Shown: positions 24,743 through 34,861, counted from the first letter of the stretch. The stretch is 45,680 nucleotides of DNA from Sulfurimonas sp. (GCF_018698455.1 NZ_JABIOQ010000064.1:1-45680), one strand, 5' to 3'. The notes: generated by a model not told the origin, from the letters alone. Translations and numbers: made by a program.

Positions 24743-25860
24743 ACTAACTCATTTTGAAAAATTTCCGCTAAAGCTTGAAACTGTTTTTGACTATTAAACA
24801 GTCTCAAGCTTTTTTTCTGTCCCTTTGCTCTGATATTATCCAAAAGAAGAGTATCCCGCATCAGTAATTCTAGCTTATTCGCCAAGTCTTCAGAGTCTTG
24901 TGATTTAAATAAAAGTCCAGTCTCTTTATCATCAATTATTTCAATAACACCACCAGTATCAGCACCTACTACTGCACATTTATGCATCATCCCTTCTACT
25001 AGAACTAAACCAAATGTCTCTCTTTTTGAAGCGAGGACTATAACATCGCACAACTGATAAAAATCACTTGGGGCATCCATAAAACCTAAAAAAGCCACAT
25101 TACTTTCTAACTCTTTATTTCTTACATTTACCTGTAAGGATTCTAAATAACTATCTTGCATAGCGTTTCCAACGAAGTAAGCATTTACATTTAAGCTTCT
25201 TTCTTTAAGAAGTTCTATTGCTTCTATTAAAAGATACTGGCCCTTATCTCTATTAATTCTTCCAACCATACCTATATTAAATCCTTGTGAATTAAAACCA
25301 AGTCTTTTTTTTAAACTTATTTTTTCATTTTCACTTAAAAATTTATTTACTTTTGCCCCAGGGTAAAGAGAAAAAACTTTTGGTCTAATATCATTAGGAA
25401 TAAATCTCTCTATTTGTTCTTGAACTTGCTTCGTTACGGATAACATCATGTCAACTTGTCTATATAAAAAACGATGATACAAGTCATCTTTAAATCTTGT
25501 CATTGTCATATGTCTACTTTGGACAATTTTTGGTTTTCTTTTTGAAATCAGTTTAGCTAAAACAGCTAAAGGCAAATCTTTTGTCCAGTGAATATGAACA
25601 AGTTCTACACAATTATTATCTATTATTTTAGCAATCTTTTTTGCACTTAGATAGATAGAAAACTTTGACTTACTATGTACTTTTAAATAGTTTTCATCCA
25701 CTAAATACTCTTCAAGTTTAGATTTTTCATTAATAATGGAAATCACATTAAAGCAAGAACTTAAGAATTTTGCGGCTTCTGCCATATACAATTCTAGCCC
25801 GCCTAAGTCAGGAGACATGCAAAGTTCTATAATTGTTTGTTTATTTACATCTTTTTTCAT
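24736..25860 (-). CDS. Family 4 glycosyltransferase
   Basis: A 374-residue GT-B enzyme. The N-terminal domain begins with the glycine-containing 'P-D-L-G-G-L-E-L-Y' acceptor loop. The C-terminal domain begins at about 190 with 'G-M-V-G-R-I-N-R-D-K-G', and has the donor-binding E-x7-E motif in 'R-E-T-F-G-L-V-L-V-E-G-M-M'. Four bases separate it from the stop of the EptA-like gene upstream. Likely acts on lipid-linked core oligosaccharide at the cytoplasmic face. Confidence 0.88.
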   Translation of the reverse strand: MKKDVNKQTIIELCMSPDLGGLELYMAEAAKFLSSCFNVISIINEKSKLEEYLVDENYLKVHSKSKFSIYLSAKKIAKIIDNNCVELVHIHWTKDLPLAVLAKLISKRKPKIVQSRHMTMTRFKDDLYHRFLYRQVDMMLSVTKQVQEQIERFIPNDIRPKVFSLYPGAKVNKFLSENEKISLKKRLGFNSQGFNIGMVGRINRDKGQYLLIEAIELLKERSLNVNAYFVGNAMQDSYLESLQVNVRNKELESNVAFLGFMDAPSDFYQLCDVIVLASKRETFGLVLVEGMMHKCAVVGADTGGVIEIIDDKETGLLFKSQDSEDLANKLELLMRDTLLLDNIRAKGQKKSLRLFNSQKQFQALAEIFQNELVC

Positions 25861-25864
25861 TAAA

Positions 25865-27481
25865 CTACTTTATTCTCTTTTTTACTATCTCATCTTTATC
25901 CACATAAAGTTCCAAGTAACCAGCAACACCACACAAGTCTTTTCCACATACAACATATTTATTTTCATCATGTTTCATATTTGAGATATCATATCCTAAG
26001 GTTGTTGCCACTTGTTTAGATATCTTATAGTGAGATGTGTATTTGCTATTTACTTCTTTTTTGAACCTATTATTTACATTTAATGTATATACAAAATATG
26101 GTACTTCATAATTTGAAGCTAACTTCAAATTTCCATGTCCACGATGAGTTTCAATTCCTTCCCCATGATCAGATGTAAAAAAAACATATGTAGGTTTTTT
26201 TGTTTTATTCTCTAATGTCTTTATTATTTTAGTGATTATGTAATCGGTATATAGAATACTGTTTTTGTAACTATTTCTATCATATTTATCATCTTTATTT
26301 GATTTGAACTTTGCAAACTCTTTTGGATATCTTAACTCATATGGAGAGTGTGAACCTATCTGATGTAAAACAATAAAATTAGACTTTTTAAAATTTACAT
26401 TTTCAAGTCTATCCACTAGCACCTCATCTAAAGCATTCTTTTTCAATTCGTGAGTATCATCTGTTCCATCCATATAATTATCTACCGCATTTAAACAAAG
26501 GTAACTTTTAATATATGCTAAACCTATTTGACTCTGCGAACTATAAAAGTAGGTCTCAAAACCATTATCTTTAGCCATTTTAAAAAGACAAGTATTTGTA
26601 CTTATAATTTGTTCTGTACTGTCAGGTTCATATAAAATATTAAAAAATGAGGGAAGTGCCACATCTGTCACGATACCAGAAGTGAAAGCTATTTGTTTAA
26701 AAAAGTTTTTATCTGTACTCAATTTATCTAAGTTTGGGGTGGTGATATCTTGCTCCCCGAAAAGTGACATTTTAGAATGTGTTAAAGATTCTCCCATTAT
26801 AACGACTATGTTAATATCAGGTGTTTTTTCAATAATAGTTGGTGTTTTTACTATATTTTTAGATAAATTACCTGTTCCAAATAATTTTTGAGGAGCTATT
26901 CTTCCAAGGAAGTATCCCATCGTTTCAACACCATTAACGATAGCCGAAACTTCTATGTTTGGCCTTGCACCTTTTTTTGATTCTTTTTTGACATAAACTC
27001 GCAAAGGAATAAATAATAAAAACAATATCATAACAAATGAAAGGTATTTCAAAGTAACTCTTTGATTATTTAATTTTTTTAGTAAGAAAAAAACAATAAG
27101 ACTTGTGGGTAACATTATTAAAATAGGAATAACTGTAATTTCTAAAACTGTACTAAAAGTATCTAATGTTTCCGTAAATTTAGTAAATAATAGAAGATAT
27201 TCTAATGGAAATATCCAAGTGCCATAATAGTTAAAATGCAAAAATTGCATAAACATAAATATAAGTATGAAGGTAAAAAGTCCTTGTATTGCTTTTTTAC
27301 TTACTAATAATAATAGAGTAAAAGATATTGCAAACTGAACAATTACTTTATGCGAATCAAGGTTAAATACTAGAAGAGGATTACTCAATCTAAAAAGTTG
27401 TTCTGCAATGAGGAGAAAAAGGCTAGTCGAACTAGCAATAATAAAATTATTTTTTATTTTTATTAAAAAATTATTTATCAT
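25865..27481 (-). CDS. EptA-like phosphoethanolamine transferase (sulfatase fold)
   Basis: A 538-residue membrane enzyme. Five hydrophobic segments lie in the first ~175 residues, followed by a periplasmic alkaline-phosphatase-like domain. That domain has 'V-V-I-M-G-E-S-L-T-H', 'T-T-P-N-L-D-K-L' and metal-site 'F-T-S-D-H-G-E-G' plus 'H-R-G-H-G'. In characterised EptA proteins the nucleophile after the conserved Glu is Thr; here that position is Ser, with Thr two residues later. It transfers phosphoethanolamine to lipid A or core sugars and thereby lowers surface charge. Start overlaps the upstream GT2 gene by 11 bases. Confidence 0.88.
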   Translation of the reverse strand: MINNFLIKIKNNFIIASSTSLFLLIAEQLFRLSNPLLVFNLDSHKVIVQFAISFTLLLLVSKKAIQGLFTFILIFMFMQFLHFNYYGTWIFPLEYLLLFTKFTETLDTFSTVLEITVIPILIMLPTSLIVFFLLKKLNNQRVTLKYLSFVMILFLLFIPLRVYVKKESKKGARPNIEVSAIVNGVETMGYFLGRIAPQKLFGTGNLSKNIVKTPTIIEKTPDINIVVIMGESLTHSKMSLFGEQDITTPNLDKLSTDKNFFKQIAFTSGIVTDVALPSFFNILYEPDSTEQIISTNTCLFKMAKDNGFETYFYSSQSQIGLAYIKSYLCLNAVDNYMDGTDDTHELKKNALDEVLVDRLENVNFKKSNFIVLHQIGSHSPYELRYPKEFAKFKSNKDDKYDRNSYKNSILYTDYIITKIIKTLENKTKKPTYVFFTSDHGEGIETHRGHGNLKLASNYEVPYFVYTLNVNNRFKKEVNSKYTSHYKISKQVATTLGYDISNMKHDENKYVVCGKDLCGVAGYLELYVDKDEIVKKRIK

Positions 27482-28214
27482 TTGCTTCTATTTCTATCAT
27501 AAGAGCATATTTCATATAAGAGCTAAATGCAGATATAACTGCGACATTCCATCCATTTACACCATGAAACAAGCCACCTTTAAGGATAAGACCCTTAAAA
27601 AGTGCTCCTGCCCCATGCAATAAAGGGTCTAGTTTAGAAGCACGTTTACCATCTTCATATGAAATCCGAGCTCCACGAGTTATAAACTTATGGGAGGTCT
27701 TTATCATCTGTGAATAGTTGTCATATGAGTAATGGAGCATATCTGCTTTTAAATCACATACATTATCAGTATCAACCTTAGCATGACCACCAACTGTTGA
27801 ATAAGAACAAAGTTTTCTATTATAGAGTCTCGTAACTCTATCTGGGTACCAAAGCTTTATAAAATTTTTACCTACATATGTTTTGCGGCTAAAACTATAA
27901 GCAGCATAATTTGTTGTTTCTAAATTAATGTTTTTAATCTCTTTAAGTGCATTTAAGTCAAGTCTCTCATCGGCATCTATACTTAAAATCCAATCATACT
28001 TTGCCAATGGTGCCCCAAATGCTTTTTGTACCCCATCTCCAAGATACTTTTGCTCTACAACTTTAGCACCTAAAATGAGTGCAATTTCACGAGTTCTATC
28101 ATTACTTAAAGAGTCAACAACAAGTACCTCATCACATACTTCCTGAACAGACTTTATGACATCTTCTATATTATTTTCTTCATTTAAAGTAATTATATTT
28201 GCTGTTATTTTCAT
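27471..28214 (-). CDS. Family 2 glycosyltransferase, WaaE/KdtX-like (LPS core)
   Basis: A 247-residue GT-A enzyme: 'I-T-A-N-I-I-T-L-N-E-E-N-N-I-E', 'E-V-L-V-V-D-S-L-S-N-D-R-T', and the D-x-D 'L-S-I-D-A-D-E-R'. These and 'Y-P-D-R-V-T-R-L-Y' are typical of the WaaE/KdtX beta-1,4-glucosyltransferase group that decorates heptose I. The size is normal for that group. One base separates it from the ligase-like gene upstream. Confidence 0.87.
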   Translation of the reverse strand: MKITANIITLNEENNIEDVIKSVQEVCDEVLVVDSLSNDRTREIALILGAKVVEQKYLGDGVQKAFGAPLAKYDWILSIDADERLDLNALKEIKNINLETTNYAAYSFSRKTYVGKNFIKLWYPDRVTRLYNRKLCSYSTVGGHAKVDTDNVCDLKADMLHYSYDNYSQMIKTSHKFITRGARISYEDGKRASKLDPLLHGAGALFKGLILKGGLFHGVNGWNVAVISAFSSYMKYALMIEIEANDK

Positions 28215-28215
28215 T

Positions 28216-29472
28216 TTATACTTCTATATTACTATTTTCTAAAGATTTCTTTTCTAACTCACTCTGATATGCGATTATACTTAACAATATAAAGAATATT
28301 ACATATACATAATTCAAAGGTTTCAAGGACAATGTTTTATTTGCGAAGGATACAAAGAAGAGTGTAAGAAAAATGCTTAAAGATATGTAGAAATATAGAC
28401 CTTTGTCTTTTAATTTATAAATTAACAATACAACAGCTGAAAAAATCAAAATATATCCAATAAAACCATATGCCGTTAATATTTCCATATGCTCACTATG
28501 AAAATGTTTAATTACTACAGCTTTATACTCTTTATCTGCTTTTTCCATCTCTACTAACTTATGTCTATTATCCGCAGGACCCATACCAAGGAAGAAGTTA
28601 TCTTTGATGATTTCGATTCCTGCCTTGTTAAAATATAGTCTTGCACCAAAAGAACCCGAATAAGTATGATCATTATTTATACTTTTTATTTCTGTTACAG
28701 CAGTATTAAATCTATCGATCATTTTTTCATTTTGAGAAAAGATAAATACTATGCCTATTAAAACCGAAAGACTTATTAAAATAAGCTTTTTACTTTTCAT
28801 AGAGAACATTACTACAAAAATAAAAAAAATTAATAAAAATGCTAATTGAGCTGTTCTACCATTGTTTACTAACAAGGCTAACAATGACAAGAAAGCTGCA
28901 AGTATAAATAATATTTTTTCTTCTTTTAGCTTTGAATAAAATACAAAAAATAACGAAGAAAAGAAAGTTATTACCATATATTGAGTAGAAATTGAGTATC
29001 TTAAAATTCCTCTTGGATTCAGTGATGAGCTTCCAGCTATTGTAATCAAATCAAAATAAATTATGATACTAAATATTGAATAAGCGGTAAAACTCATAAG
29101 TACTACCTTAATTGCTGTTAATGCTTGCTCTTTATTTAAAGATATTAATAACGCTGTAGCAAAAAGCATTTCATACTTATGAAAATTAAAGACTCTTTTA
29201 AAGCCTTCAGAAAAAGAGTCACTCCAAAAAACAGCTATTAAACAAAATAAGACAAAAGATATCCACAATAATAAAGGTTTAAATTGCCATAAAATTTTAA
29301 TTTTTTCAAAAATTACAACTTTATATTTAAAAAATCCCCAAATAACAAGAATTATAGAAAAAAATGCAACCTGAGACTTAATCAAATTCCAAGGAGTTAA
29401 AAATAAAAATAGATAGACAAATAAAATATATTTATCTTTATTGACAAAATAGTTCTTTATGGTGTTGTTCAT
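28216..29472 (-). CDS. O-antigen ligase-like membrane protein (WaaL/Wzy family)
   Basis: A 418-residue polytopic protein with about eleven hydrophobic segments. A large periplasmic loop between roughly residues 255 and 320 contains 'G-S-F-G-A-R-L-Y-F' and 'G-M-G-P-A-D-N-R-H' plus 'H-F-H-S-E-H-M-E', the H-containing pattern characteristic of WaaL ligases. It would join lipid-linked polymer to the lipid A core in the periplasm. First gene of the five-gene minus operon; a TATAAC-like -10 on the minus strand lies at 29493-29488. Confidence 0.82.
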   Translation of the reverse strand: MNNTIKNYFVNKDKYILFVYLFLFLTPWNLIKSQVAFFSIILVIWGFFKYKVVIFEKIKILWQFKPLLLWISFVLFCLIAVFWSDSFSEGFKRVFNFHKYEMLFATALLISLNKEQALTAIKVVLMSFTAYSIFSIIIYFDLITIAGSSSLNPRGILRYSISTQYMVITFFSSLFFVFYSKLKEEKILFILAAFLSLLALLVNNGRTAQLAFLLIFFIFVVMFSMKSKKLILISLSVLIGIVFIFSQNEKMIDRFNTAVTEIKSINNDHTYSGSFGARLYFNKAGIEIIKDNFFLGMGPADNRHKLVEMEKADKEYKAVVIKHFHSEHMEILTAYGFIGYILIFSAVVLLIYKLKDKGLYFYISLSIFLTLFFVSFANKTLSLKPLNYVYVIFFILLSIIAYQSELEKKSLENSNIEV

Positions 29473-29570
29473 TCTAATCCTCTATATGTTATAAAGATAA
29501 TAATAACTAACAACTTCATAAAAGTAGATTAATTACAACTCACATTAACACTCTTATTTATTATTAATGA

Positions 29571-29576
29571 TATAAT
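29571..29576 (+). promoter_or_regulatory. -10 box (TATAAT) for the epimerase operon
   Basis: Perfect TATAAT 45 bases before the epimerase ATG, in the 149-base divergent region between the two LPS operons. An AGGAAAGAG ribosome binding site directly precedes the ATG. No -35 box is clear. Confidence 0.5.
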
Positions 29577-29621
29577 GACAAATAAGATACAAAATTAAGA
29601 TTAATTACAATTAGGAAAGAG

Positions 29622-30686
29622 ATGAAAATATTAGTAACTGGTTGTGCTGGATTTATTGGTTATTTTTTGACCAAAAGATTACTTCAAAGAGGCGACACTG
29701 TTATTGGTATTGATAATTTAAATGATTACTATGATGTAAATCTAAAATATGGTAGATTAAATGAACTAGGTGTTCAAATATCTACACAAGATATTTTTTC
29801 TAAACAAGAATCTGTAAAATACTCGAATTTTTCATTTAACAAAATCGATATCTTTGATACAGAAGCTATAGATAATATCTTTAAAGAGGAACAATTTGAT
29901 GCAGTATGTAACCTCGCGGCACAAGCTGGTGTAAGATACTCCATAGAAAACCCTCATGTTTATATAGAAAGTAATATTTTGGGGTTTTTAAATATACTTG
30001 AAGGTTGTAGAAACCATAATGTTAAAAATTTGTGTTTCGCCTCGAGTTCATCTGTTTATGGTTTAAATAAATCTCAGCCTTTTAAATCAAGCGATACTAC
30101 GGATCATCCTGTAAGCCTATATGCCGCTACAAAAAAGTCCAATGAGATGATGGCACATAGTTATGCTCACCTCTATGGAATACAAACTACCGGTGTTAGA
30201 TTTTTTACAGTATATGGACCATGGGGAAGACCAGATATGGCACCTGTACTTTTTACTGATGCAATACTTAATAATAGACCAATTCAGGTATTTAACAATG
30301 GAGAGATGAGTCGAGACTTTACCTATGTAGAAGATATAGTCGATGGCTTAATTAAGATAATTAATAATCCGTCTTCTATAAACCCTAATTGGGATGCCAA
30401 TAATCCAAGACCGGATAGTTCTTCGGCAGCATATAAAATATACAATATTGGCAATAATAAAAGTGTGAAACTCCTTGACTTCATTAAAACAATTGAATTG
30501 CACCTTGGAAAACAAGCGCAAAAAGAGATGCTTCCTATGCAGGATGGAGATGTAAAGTCAACATTTGCTGATGTTAGTGGATTAGTCAATGATTTTAATT
30601 ATAAACCATCAACTGATATTAATGAGGGAGTCGAAAAGTTTATAAAGTGGTATAAAGAATTTTATAACTTTAAAGAAGAAAAATGA
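29622..30686 (+). CDS. NAD-dependent epimerase, probably UDP-glucuronate 4-epimerase
   Basis: A 354-residue extended SDR. NAD motif 'G-C-A-G-F-I-G-Y' near residue 7; catalytic 'S-S-S-S-V-Y-G' and Y-A-A-T-K (Y-x3-K). The segment 'G-I-D-N-L-N-D-Y-Y-D-V-N-L-K' and 'G-R-L-N-E-L' are characteristic of the UDP-glucuronate 4-epimerase group rather than GalE. Ugd, encoded 2 kb away, makes the substrate UDP-GlcA; the product would be UDP-GalA. A 4-base overlap (ATGA) couples it to the next glycosyltransferase. Confidence 0.85.
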   Translation: MKILVTGCAGFIGYFLTKRLLQRGDTVIGIDNLNDYYDVNLKYGRLNELGVQISTQDIFSKQESVKYSNFSFNKIDIFDTEAIDNIFKEEQFDAVCNLAAQAGVRYSIENPHVYIESNILGFLNILEGCRNHNVKNLCFASSSSVYGLNKSQPFKSSDTTDHPVSLYAATKKSNEMMAHSYAHLYGIQTTGVRFFTVYGPWGRPDMAPVLFTDAILNNRPIQVFNNGEMSRDFTYVEDIVDGLIKIINNPSSINPNWDANNPRPDSSSAAYKIYNIGNNKSVKLLDFIKTIELHLGKQAQKEMLPMQDGDVKSTFADVSGLVNDFNYKPSTDINEGVEKFIKWYKEFYNFKEEK

Positions 30687-31861
30687 GAATCGTTACTGTA
30701 GTAAAAAGCCTTCAAATAGGAGGAATGGAAAGAGCTGCTATTAACCTAGCAGACACATTTGCAAATGAAGGCCATGAGAGTCATTTAATATATTTTAAAT
30801 CAAAAAAAAGACTGCTATCTCCTAATGAAAAAGTGAAAGTGCATCTCTTCAATCTTGAACAAATACTAAAATTTACTATTCTTGGTGCAATATTAAATTT
30901 ATTTTCAAAGTTAATTAATGGTATCGCTAGACATAGTTATTTTTATTTTCAAGGTCTATTACTTACACCTATATTCAAGTATAAACTTAATAAATTAGAA
31001 AAAAGGAATGGAGAATTCGATTTAATAATCATAAGAGGTCAAGGTACTTTTGAAATGATTTGGCCTTACAACAGTAACAAACTAATCATTCAGCAAGTTA
31101 ATGTACTACGAAAATACGAAACACCTCTTAACAACTTTTTCAGAAAGACTATATTTTCTAATAAAAATATAGTCTGTAATGCTCCTGCCGTTTTTAGAGA
31201 ATTACAAAAAGACTTTGATGAGAGTAATGTTCATCCAAAAACTCTAAAAGTAATTCCAAGTCCTATAAATAAAGAGTTAATTCAAAAAAAATCTCTCGAA
31301 TATATCCCAGATATTAATGAAAAGTACATTATTAATGTCGGAAGACTTGAATCTGTAAAAAATGTATCTTTATTAATAGAATCATTTGCATATGCAGTTG
31401 AAAATTTTGATTTTGATTACAGCCTTGTTATTGTTGGTAGTGGTAATCTACTTGAAAACTTGCAAAGCTTATCCAAGCAATTAAATATTGAAGATATAGT
31501 ACACTTTACGGGTATATTACCAAACCCATACCCGTGGATTAAACATGCAGAACTTTTTGCTTTTACATCAAAAAATGAAGGATTGCCTAATGTTTTACTA
31601 GAATCTTTATCCTGTAACACAAATATTATCTCAACAAAAGGTCGTGGTGGGACACTTGATATCATGAGTGGAGATTTAAAAAACAATCTAACCTCCTTTG
31701 ATGTTAAAGAATTTGCAAGTAAAATGGTTGAAGTTTTAAAATCAGAGAGTACTACTGACTTCGATAAACATTTACTTGAATACACCCCATCTTCAGTAGT
31801 TGAAAAATATTTAGAATATATTAAAAAGGTTAAATTTGTCATACAAACTACAAATAAATAA
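30683..31861 (+). CDS. Family 4 glycosyltransferase
   Basis: A 392-residue GT-B enzyme. N-terminal 'L-Q-I-G-G-M-E-R-A-A-I-N-L' acceptor loop; C-terminal domain from about 210 with 'I-N-V-G-R-L-E-S-V-K-N' and donor site 'S-K-N-E-G-L-P-N-V-L-L-E-S-L' (E-x7-E). Overlaps the epimerase by 4 bases and the LPS kinase-like gene by 26 bases. The operon context suggests it uses UDP-GalA or adds a neighbouring core residue; this is inference. Confidence 0.87.
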   Translation: MRIVTVVKSLQIGGMERAAINLADTFANEGHESHLIYFKSKKRLLSPNEKVKVHLFNLEQILKFTILGAILNLFSKLINGIARHSYFYFQGLLLTPIFKYKLNKLEKRNGEFDLIIIRGQGTFEMIWPYNSNKLIIQQVNVLRKYETPLNNFFRKTIFSNKNIVCNAPAVFRELQKDFDESNVHPKTLKVIPSPINKELIQKKSLEYIPDINEKYIINVGRLESVKNVSLLIESFAYAVENFDFDYSLVIVGSGNLLENLQSLSKQLNIEDIVHFTGILPNPYPWIKHAELFAFTSKNEGLPNVLLESLSCNTNIISTKGRGGTLDIMSGDLKNNLTSFDVKEFASKMVEVLKSESTTDFDKHLLEYTPSSVVEKYLEYIKKVKFVIQTTNK

Positions 31862-32582
31862 AAAATATAAAAACTTTGAACATGAATTAATAAATATACA
31901 AAAAATATTTACTACAGCTGATGAAACTATTCACAAAGCCAGAAATGAACTAAAAATAATAGAAATAAATGGTCTCAAATGTGTTGTTAAGTCATTTAAA
32001 ATTCCTCATCTTATTAATAGAGTTGCTTACACTTATTTTCGTGATGGTAAAGCAAAAAAATCTTTTAATAATGCCCAAAAACTAAGCGAGCTCAATGTCA
32101 ACACTCCAGAGCCAATCGGTATTATTGAATTTTTTAATTTTGGTCTACTTAACAAGAGTTATTTTATATCACTCTATGAACCATATAACTTTACAATAAG
32201 AGAAGTCTTTCATCATAAAGTCGAAGATACACAAGAGATATTAAAACAATTTACAAGATTCACATATGAACTTCATAAAAAAGGTGTTTGGCATGTTGAC
32301 TATTCCCTTGGCAATATCCTTATCACTAATACTAATGATACTTTTAAGTTCTCATTAGTAGATATAAACCGAATGCAATTTAAAGAGATATCAGCAAGTG
32401 AAGGATTAAAAAATTTTAATAAGTTTTGGGTAAAAGAGAAAAATGATTTAGTAATTATTGCAAAAGAGTATGCTTCTCTATCTAGTTTCGATGAATCTAC
32501 TGCTATCCAAATAATTCAAAGTGAGGCTCAGAAATTAGAAAAAAAGGTAAATCTGAAACGAAGAATAAAAGCTAATATATAA
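31836..32582 (+). CDS. LPS core kinase-like protein (WaaP/InaA family)
   Basis: A 248-residue protein kinase-like fold. The catalytic loop 'H-V-D-Y-S-L-G-N-I-L-I' corresponds to H-x-D-x4-N, and the metal-site strand is 'L-V-D-I-N-R-M' (D-x-x-R as in the Kdo kinase/WaaP group). The family phosphorylates Kdo or heptose of the core. It begins with TTG at 31836, supported by AAGG at 31826-31829 and six bases spacing; the gene overlaps the GT4 gene by 26 bases. Only 8 bases separate its stop from the convergent ugd stop. Confidence 0.8.
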   Translation: MSYKLQINKKYKNFEHELINIQKIFTTADETIHKARNELKIIEINGLKCVVKSFKIPHLINRVAYTYFRDGKAKKSFNNAQKLSELNVNTPEPIGIIEFFNFGLLNKSYFISLYEPYNFTIREVFHHKVEDTQEILKQFTRFTYELHKKGVWHVDYSLGNILITNTNDTFKFSLVDINRMQFKEISASEGLKNFNKFWVKEKNDLVIIAKEYASLSSFDESTAIQIIQSEAQKLEKKVNLKRRIKANI

Positions 32583-32590
32583 CCTTAATT

Positions 32591-33769
32591 TTAACTATCG
32601 CTATTAAATATATCACGAGTATATACTTTATCTTTTACATCGTTTAGTATATCTTCAAGTCTGTTTGCTACTATAACGTCACTCATCTTTTTGAACTCTT
32701 CTAAGTCTTTTATGACTTTAGAGTGAAAGAACTCATCTTCTTGCATTACAGGTTCATATATGACAACTTCTATACCCTTTGCTTTTATGCGTTTCATGAT
32801 GCCTTGGATGGCACTTGCTCTGAAGTTGTCACTTCCTGACTTCATAACTAGTCTGTAAATTCCAACTACTTTTGGACTTCTCGCGATGATACTATCTGCT
32901 ATAAAGTCTTTTCTAGTACTATTTGAGTCTACTATTGCACCTATAATGTTACTTGGTACATCTTTGTAGTTAGCTCTGAGTTGTTTCGTGTCTTTAGGCA
33001 GGCAGTATCCACCATAACCAAAACTCGGGTTGTTGTAGTGGTTACCTATACGAGGATCTAGTCCTACACCGTTAATGATATCTTTTGAATTAAGTCCATG
33101 AGACTCTGCATAAGAATCTAACTCATTAAAGTAAGATACTCTCATCGCTAGATAAGTGTTAGAGAAAAGTTTTACAGCTTCTGCTTCTGTAGAATCTGTC
33201 AGAAGTATGTCTATGTTCTCTTTTATAGCACCCTGTGCTAAAAGGTTTGCAAATGTCTCAGCTCTTTCACTCTTTTCACCAACTATAATTCTACTTGGGT
33301 AAAGGTTATCATGAAGTGCTTGACCTTCTCTTAGAAACTCAGGAGAGAATATAATGTTAGTAGTGTTGAACTTTTCGTTTATACTTTTAGTATAACCAAC
33401 TGGTACTGTAGACTTTATCACCATAGTAGCATTTGGATTTATTTCTAGTACATCTTTTATGACTATTTCTACAAGAGAAGTGTTAAAGTAGTTTGTTTCA
33501 GGATCATAATCAGTAGGAGTTGATATTATTACAAAGTCTGCATTTTCATAAGCTTCTTTTTTTTCTAGTGTAGCTTTGAAGTTTAGTTTTTTAGTAGCTA
33601 AGTAGTTGCTTATCTCTTTATCTTCGATAGGAGATATTTTATTGTTTAGCATCTCCACTTTTTCAGGAATAATGTCAAGGGCTACTACTTCGTTACCTTG
33701 TGCTAAAAGTATTCCGTTTGATATACCAACATAACCTGTTCCTGCTACTGCTATTTTATACTTTTTCAT
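32591..33769 (-). CDS. ugd: UDP-glucose 6-dehydrogenase
   Basis: A 392-residue enzyme oxidising UDP-glucose to UDP-glucuronate with two NAD+. NAD motif 'A-G-T-G-Y-V-G-I-S' (9-17), 'S-P-E-F-L-R-E-G' and the catalytic cysteine C256 in '[10 protein letters not shown]'. The size suits the short bacterial class (about 388 residues). Supplies UDP-GlcA to the nearby epimerase. A possible -10 (TACAAT) on the minus strand at 33806-33801 and Shine-Dalgarno AAGGA give it its own promoter. Confidence 0.95.
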   Translation of the reverse strand: MKKYKIAVAGTGYVGISNGILLAQGNEVVALDIIPEKVEMLNNKISPIEDKEISNYLATKKLNFKATLEKKEAYENADFVIISTPTDYDPETNYFNTSLVEIVIKDVLEINPNATMVIKSTVPVGYTKSINEKFNTTNIIFSPEFLREGQALHDNLYPSRIIVGEKSERAETFANLLAQGAIKENIDILLTDSTEAEAVKLFSNTYLAMRVSYFNELDSYAESHGLNSKDIINGVGLDPRIGNHYNNPSFGYGGYCLPKDTKQLRANYKDVPSNIIGAIVDSNSTRKDFIADSIIARSPKVVGIYRLVMKSGSDNFRASAIQGIMKRIKAKGIEVVIYEPVMQEDEFFHSKVIKDLEEFKKMSDVIVANRLEDILNDVKDKVYTRDIFNSDS

Positions 33770-33847
33770 TAAAATAAAATCCTTACATAACTTTCAAATG
33801 ATTGTACTTTAGCTTTGCTTTATACAATATATAATAAGCGAAAATCA

Positions 33848-34813
33848 TTAGTTTGTTATTAATTTAAGCTTTACCTCTTCAAAAATATCATCGCGTTTGA
33901 TATCATCACTTGGTAACATAAAATGAGTTTGTAAGTTCTCATCACCAATACCTTTCCAACGAGAGGCACTAGCAAATCTAGAATCTCCGAAAAAAGTCAA
34001 AGTGGGAGTACCTACCAAAGAGGCTAAATGGTATGTTCCAGTTGACGTACTCACAAAAAGTTTAAACTTACTAATGAGCTTTGCGAAGTAAATGAGTCCA
34101 TCAAGAGAAAAGTAAAACACTACACCCAAGCCTCTTAATCGTATCTGCATCTCTTCATAGAGTTTTTTCTCATCTGGTCCAAACGTAAGAACTACTTGGT
34201 ACTTTTTTTCTTTTAAAACGCTTCGTATTAAACTCTCATATTCTGCTGTATTCCAGTTTGCATCAGAAGATCCGCCAAAACCTATGTGAAACGCCATGAC
34301 ATCTTTTTGGAAGTCATTGTTAATACGAAAAACATCATAAACTTTAGCTGTGTCATCAAGTACTAAAAGTGGTTGAGGGTACTCTAGATTTATATCCGGA
34401 AAAAGTACTTTTGTAAGTTCTAAGTTATACTCAAACTCTGCCATTTTTACTTCACTACGTTTTTGCTTCACTCGCGAAGTATAAAAAAATTGTGCTATTT
34501 TTGTTGCAGGTGCTATTCGAATTGGGATTCTTGCTAAAAATTGTGCAAATGCAACTCTCGTGTTTGAAAAAAGAGTTATAGAAGCATCTATATTATGTTT
34601 TTTCATCTCTAGGGAGAGTTCTTCAACTGAACTCTCAGGATTGTCTATTATAACCTCATCTATAAAGTCACATTTTCTTGCTAATGCTTCATTAATTTTT
34701 GAAATACAAGCTACAATCTTATTGTTTTTATTATGATGTTTGAGAACATACATAGCTGGAAGTGCTGTTATAAAATCACCTAGTTTATCGTTCCGAACTA
34801 CAAGTATATTCAT
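33848..34813 (-). CDS. Family 9 glycosyltransferase (heptosyltransferase-like)
   Basis: A 321-residue GT-B enzyme beginning 'M-N-I-L-V-V-R-N-D-K-L-G-D-F-I-T-A-L-P', the acceptor-side signature of ADP-heptose:LPS heptosyltransferases. The donor site region 'V-S-T-S-T-G-T-Y-H-L-A-S-L' and 'P-T-L-T-F-F-G' fit. Because WaaF is encoded 2 kb away, this could be a WaaC-like or third heptosyltransferase; the acceptor cannot be told. Lies divergently from the glycoside-hydrolase-like gene. Confidence 0.85.
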   Translation of the reverse strand: MNILVVRNDKLGDFITALPAMYVLKHHNKNNKIVACISKINEALARKCDFIDEVIIDNPESSVEELSLEMKKHNIDASITLFSNTRVAFAQFLARIPIRIAPATKIAQFFYTSRVKQKRSEVKMAEFEYNLELTKVLFPDINLEYPQPLLVLDDTAKVYDVFRINNDFQKDVMAFHIGFGGSSDANWNTAEYESLIRSVLKEKKYQVVLTFGPDEKKLYEEMQIRLRGLGVVFYFSLDGLIYFAKLISKFKLFVSTSTGTYHLASLVGTPTLTFFGDSRFASASRWKGIGDENLQTHFMLPSDDIKRDDIFEEVKLKLITN

Positions 34814-34861
34814 ATTATAAAATTCCCAAAATTTAATTATTATATTTTACCTTAAAATGGC

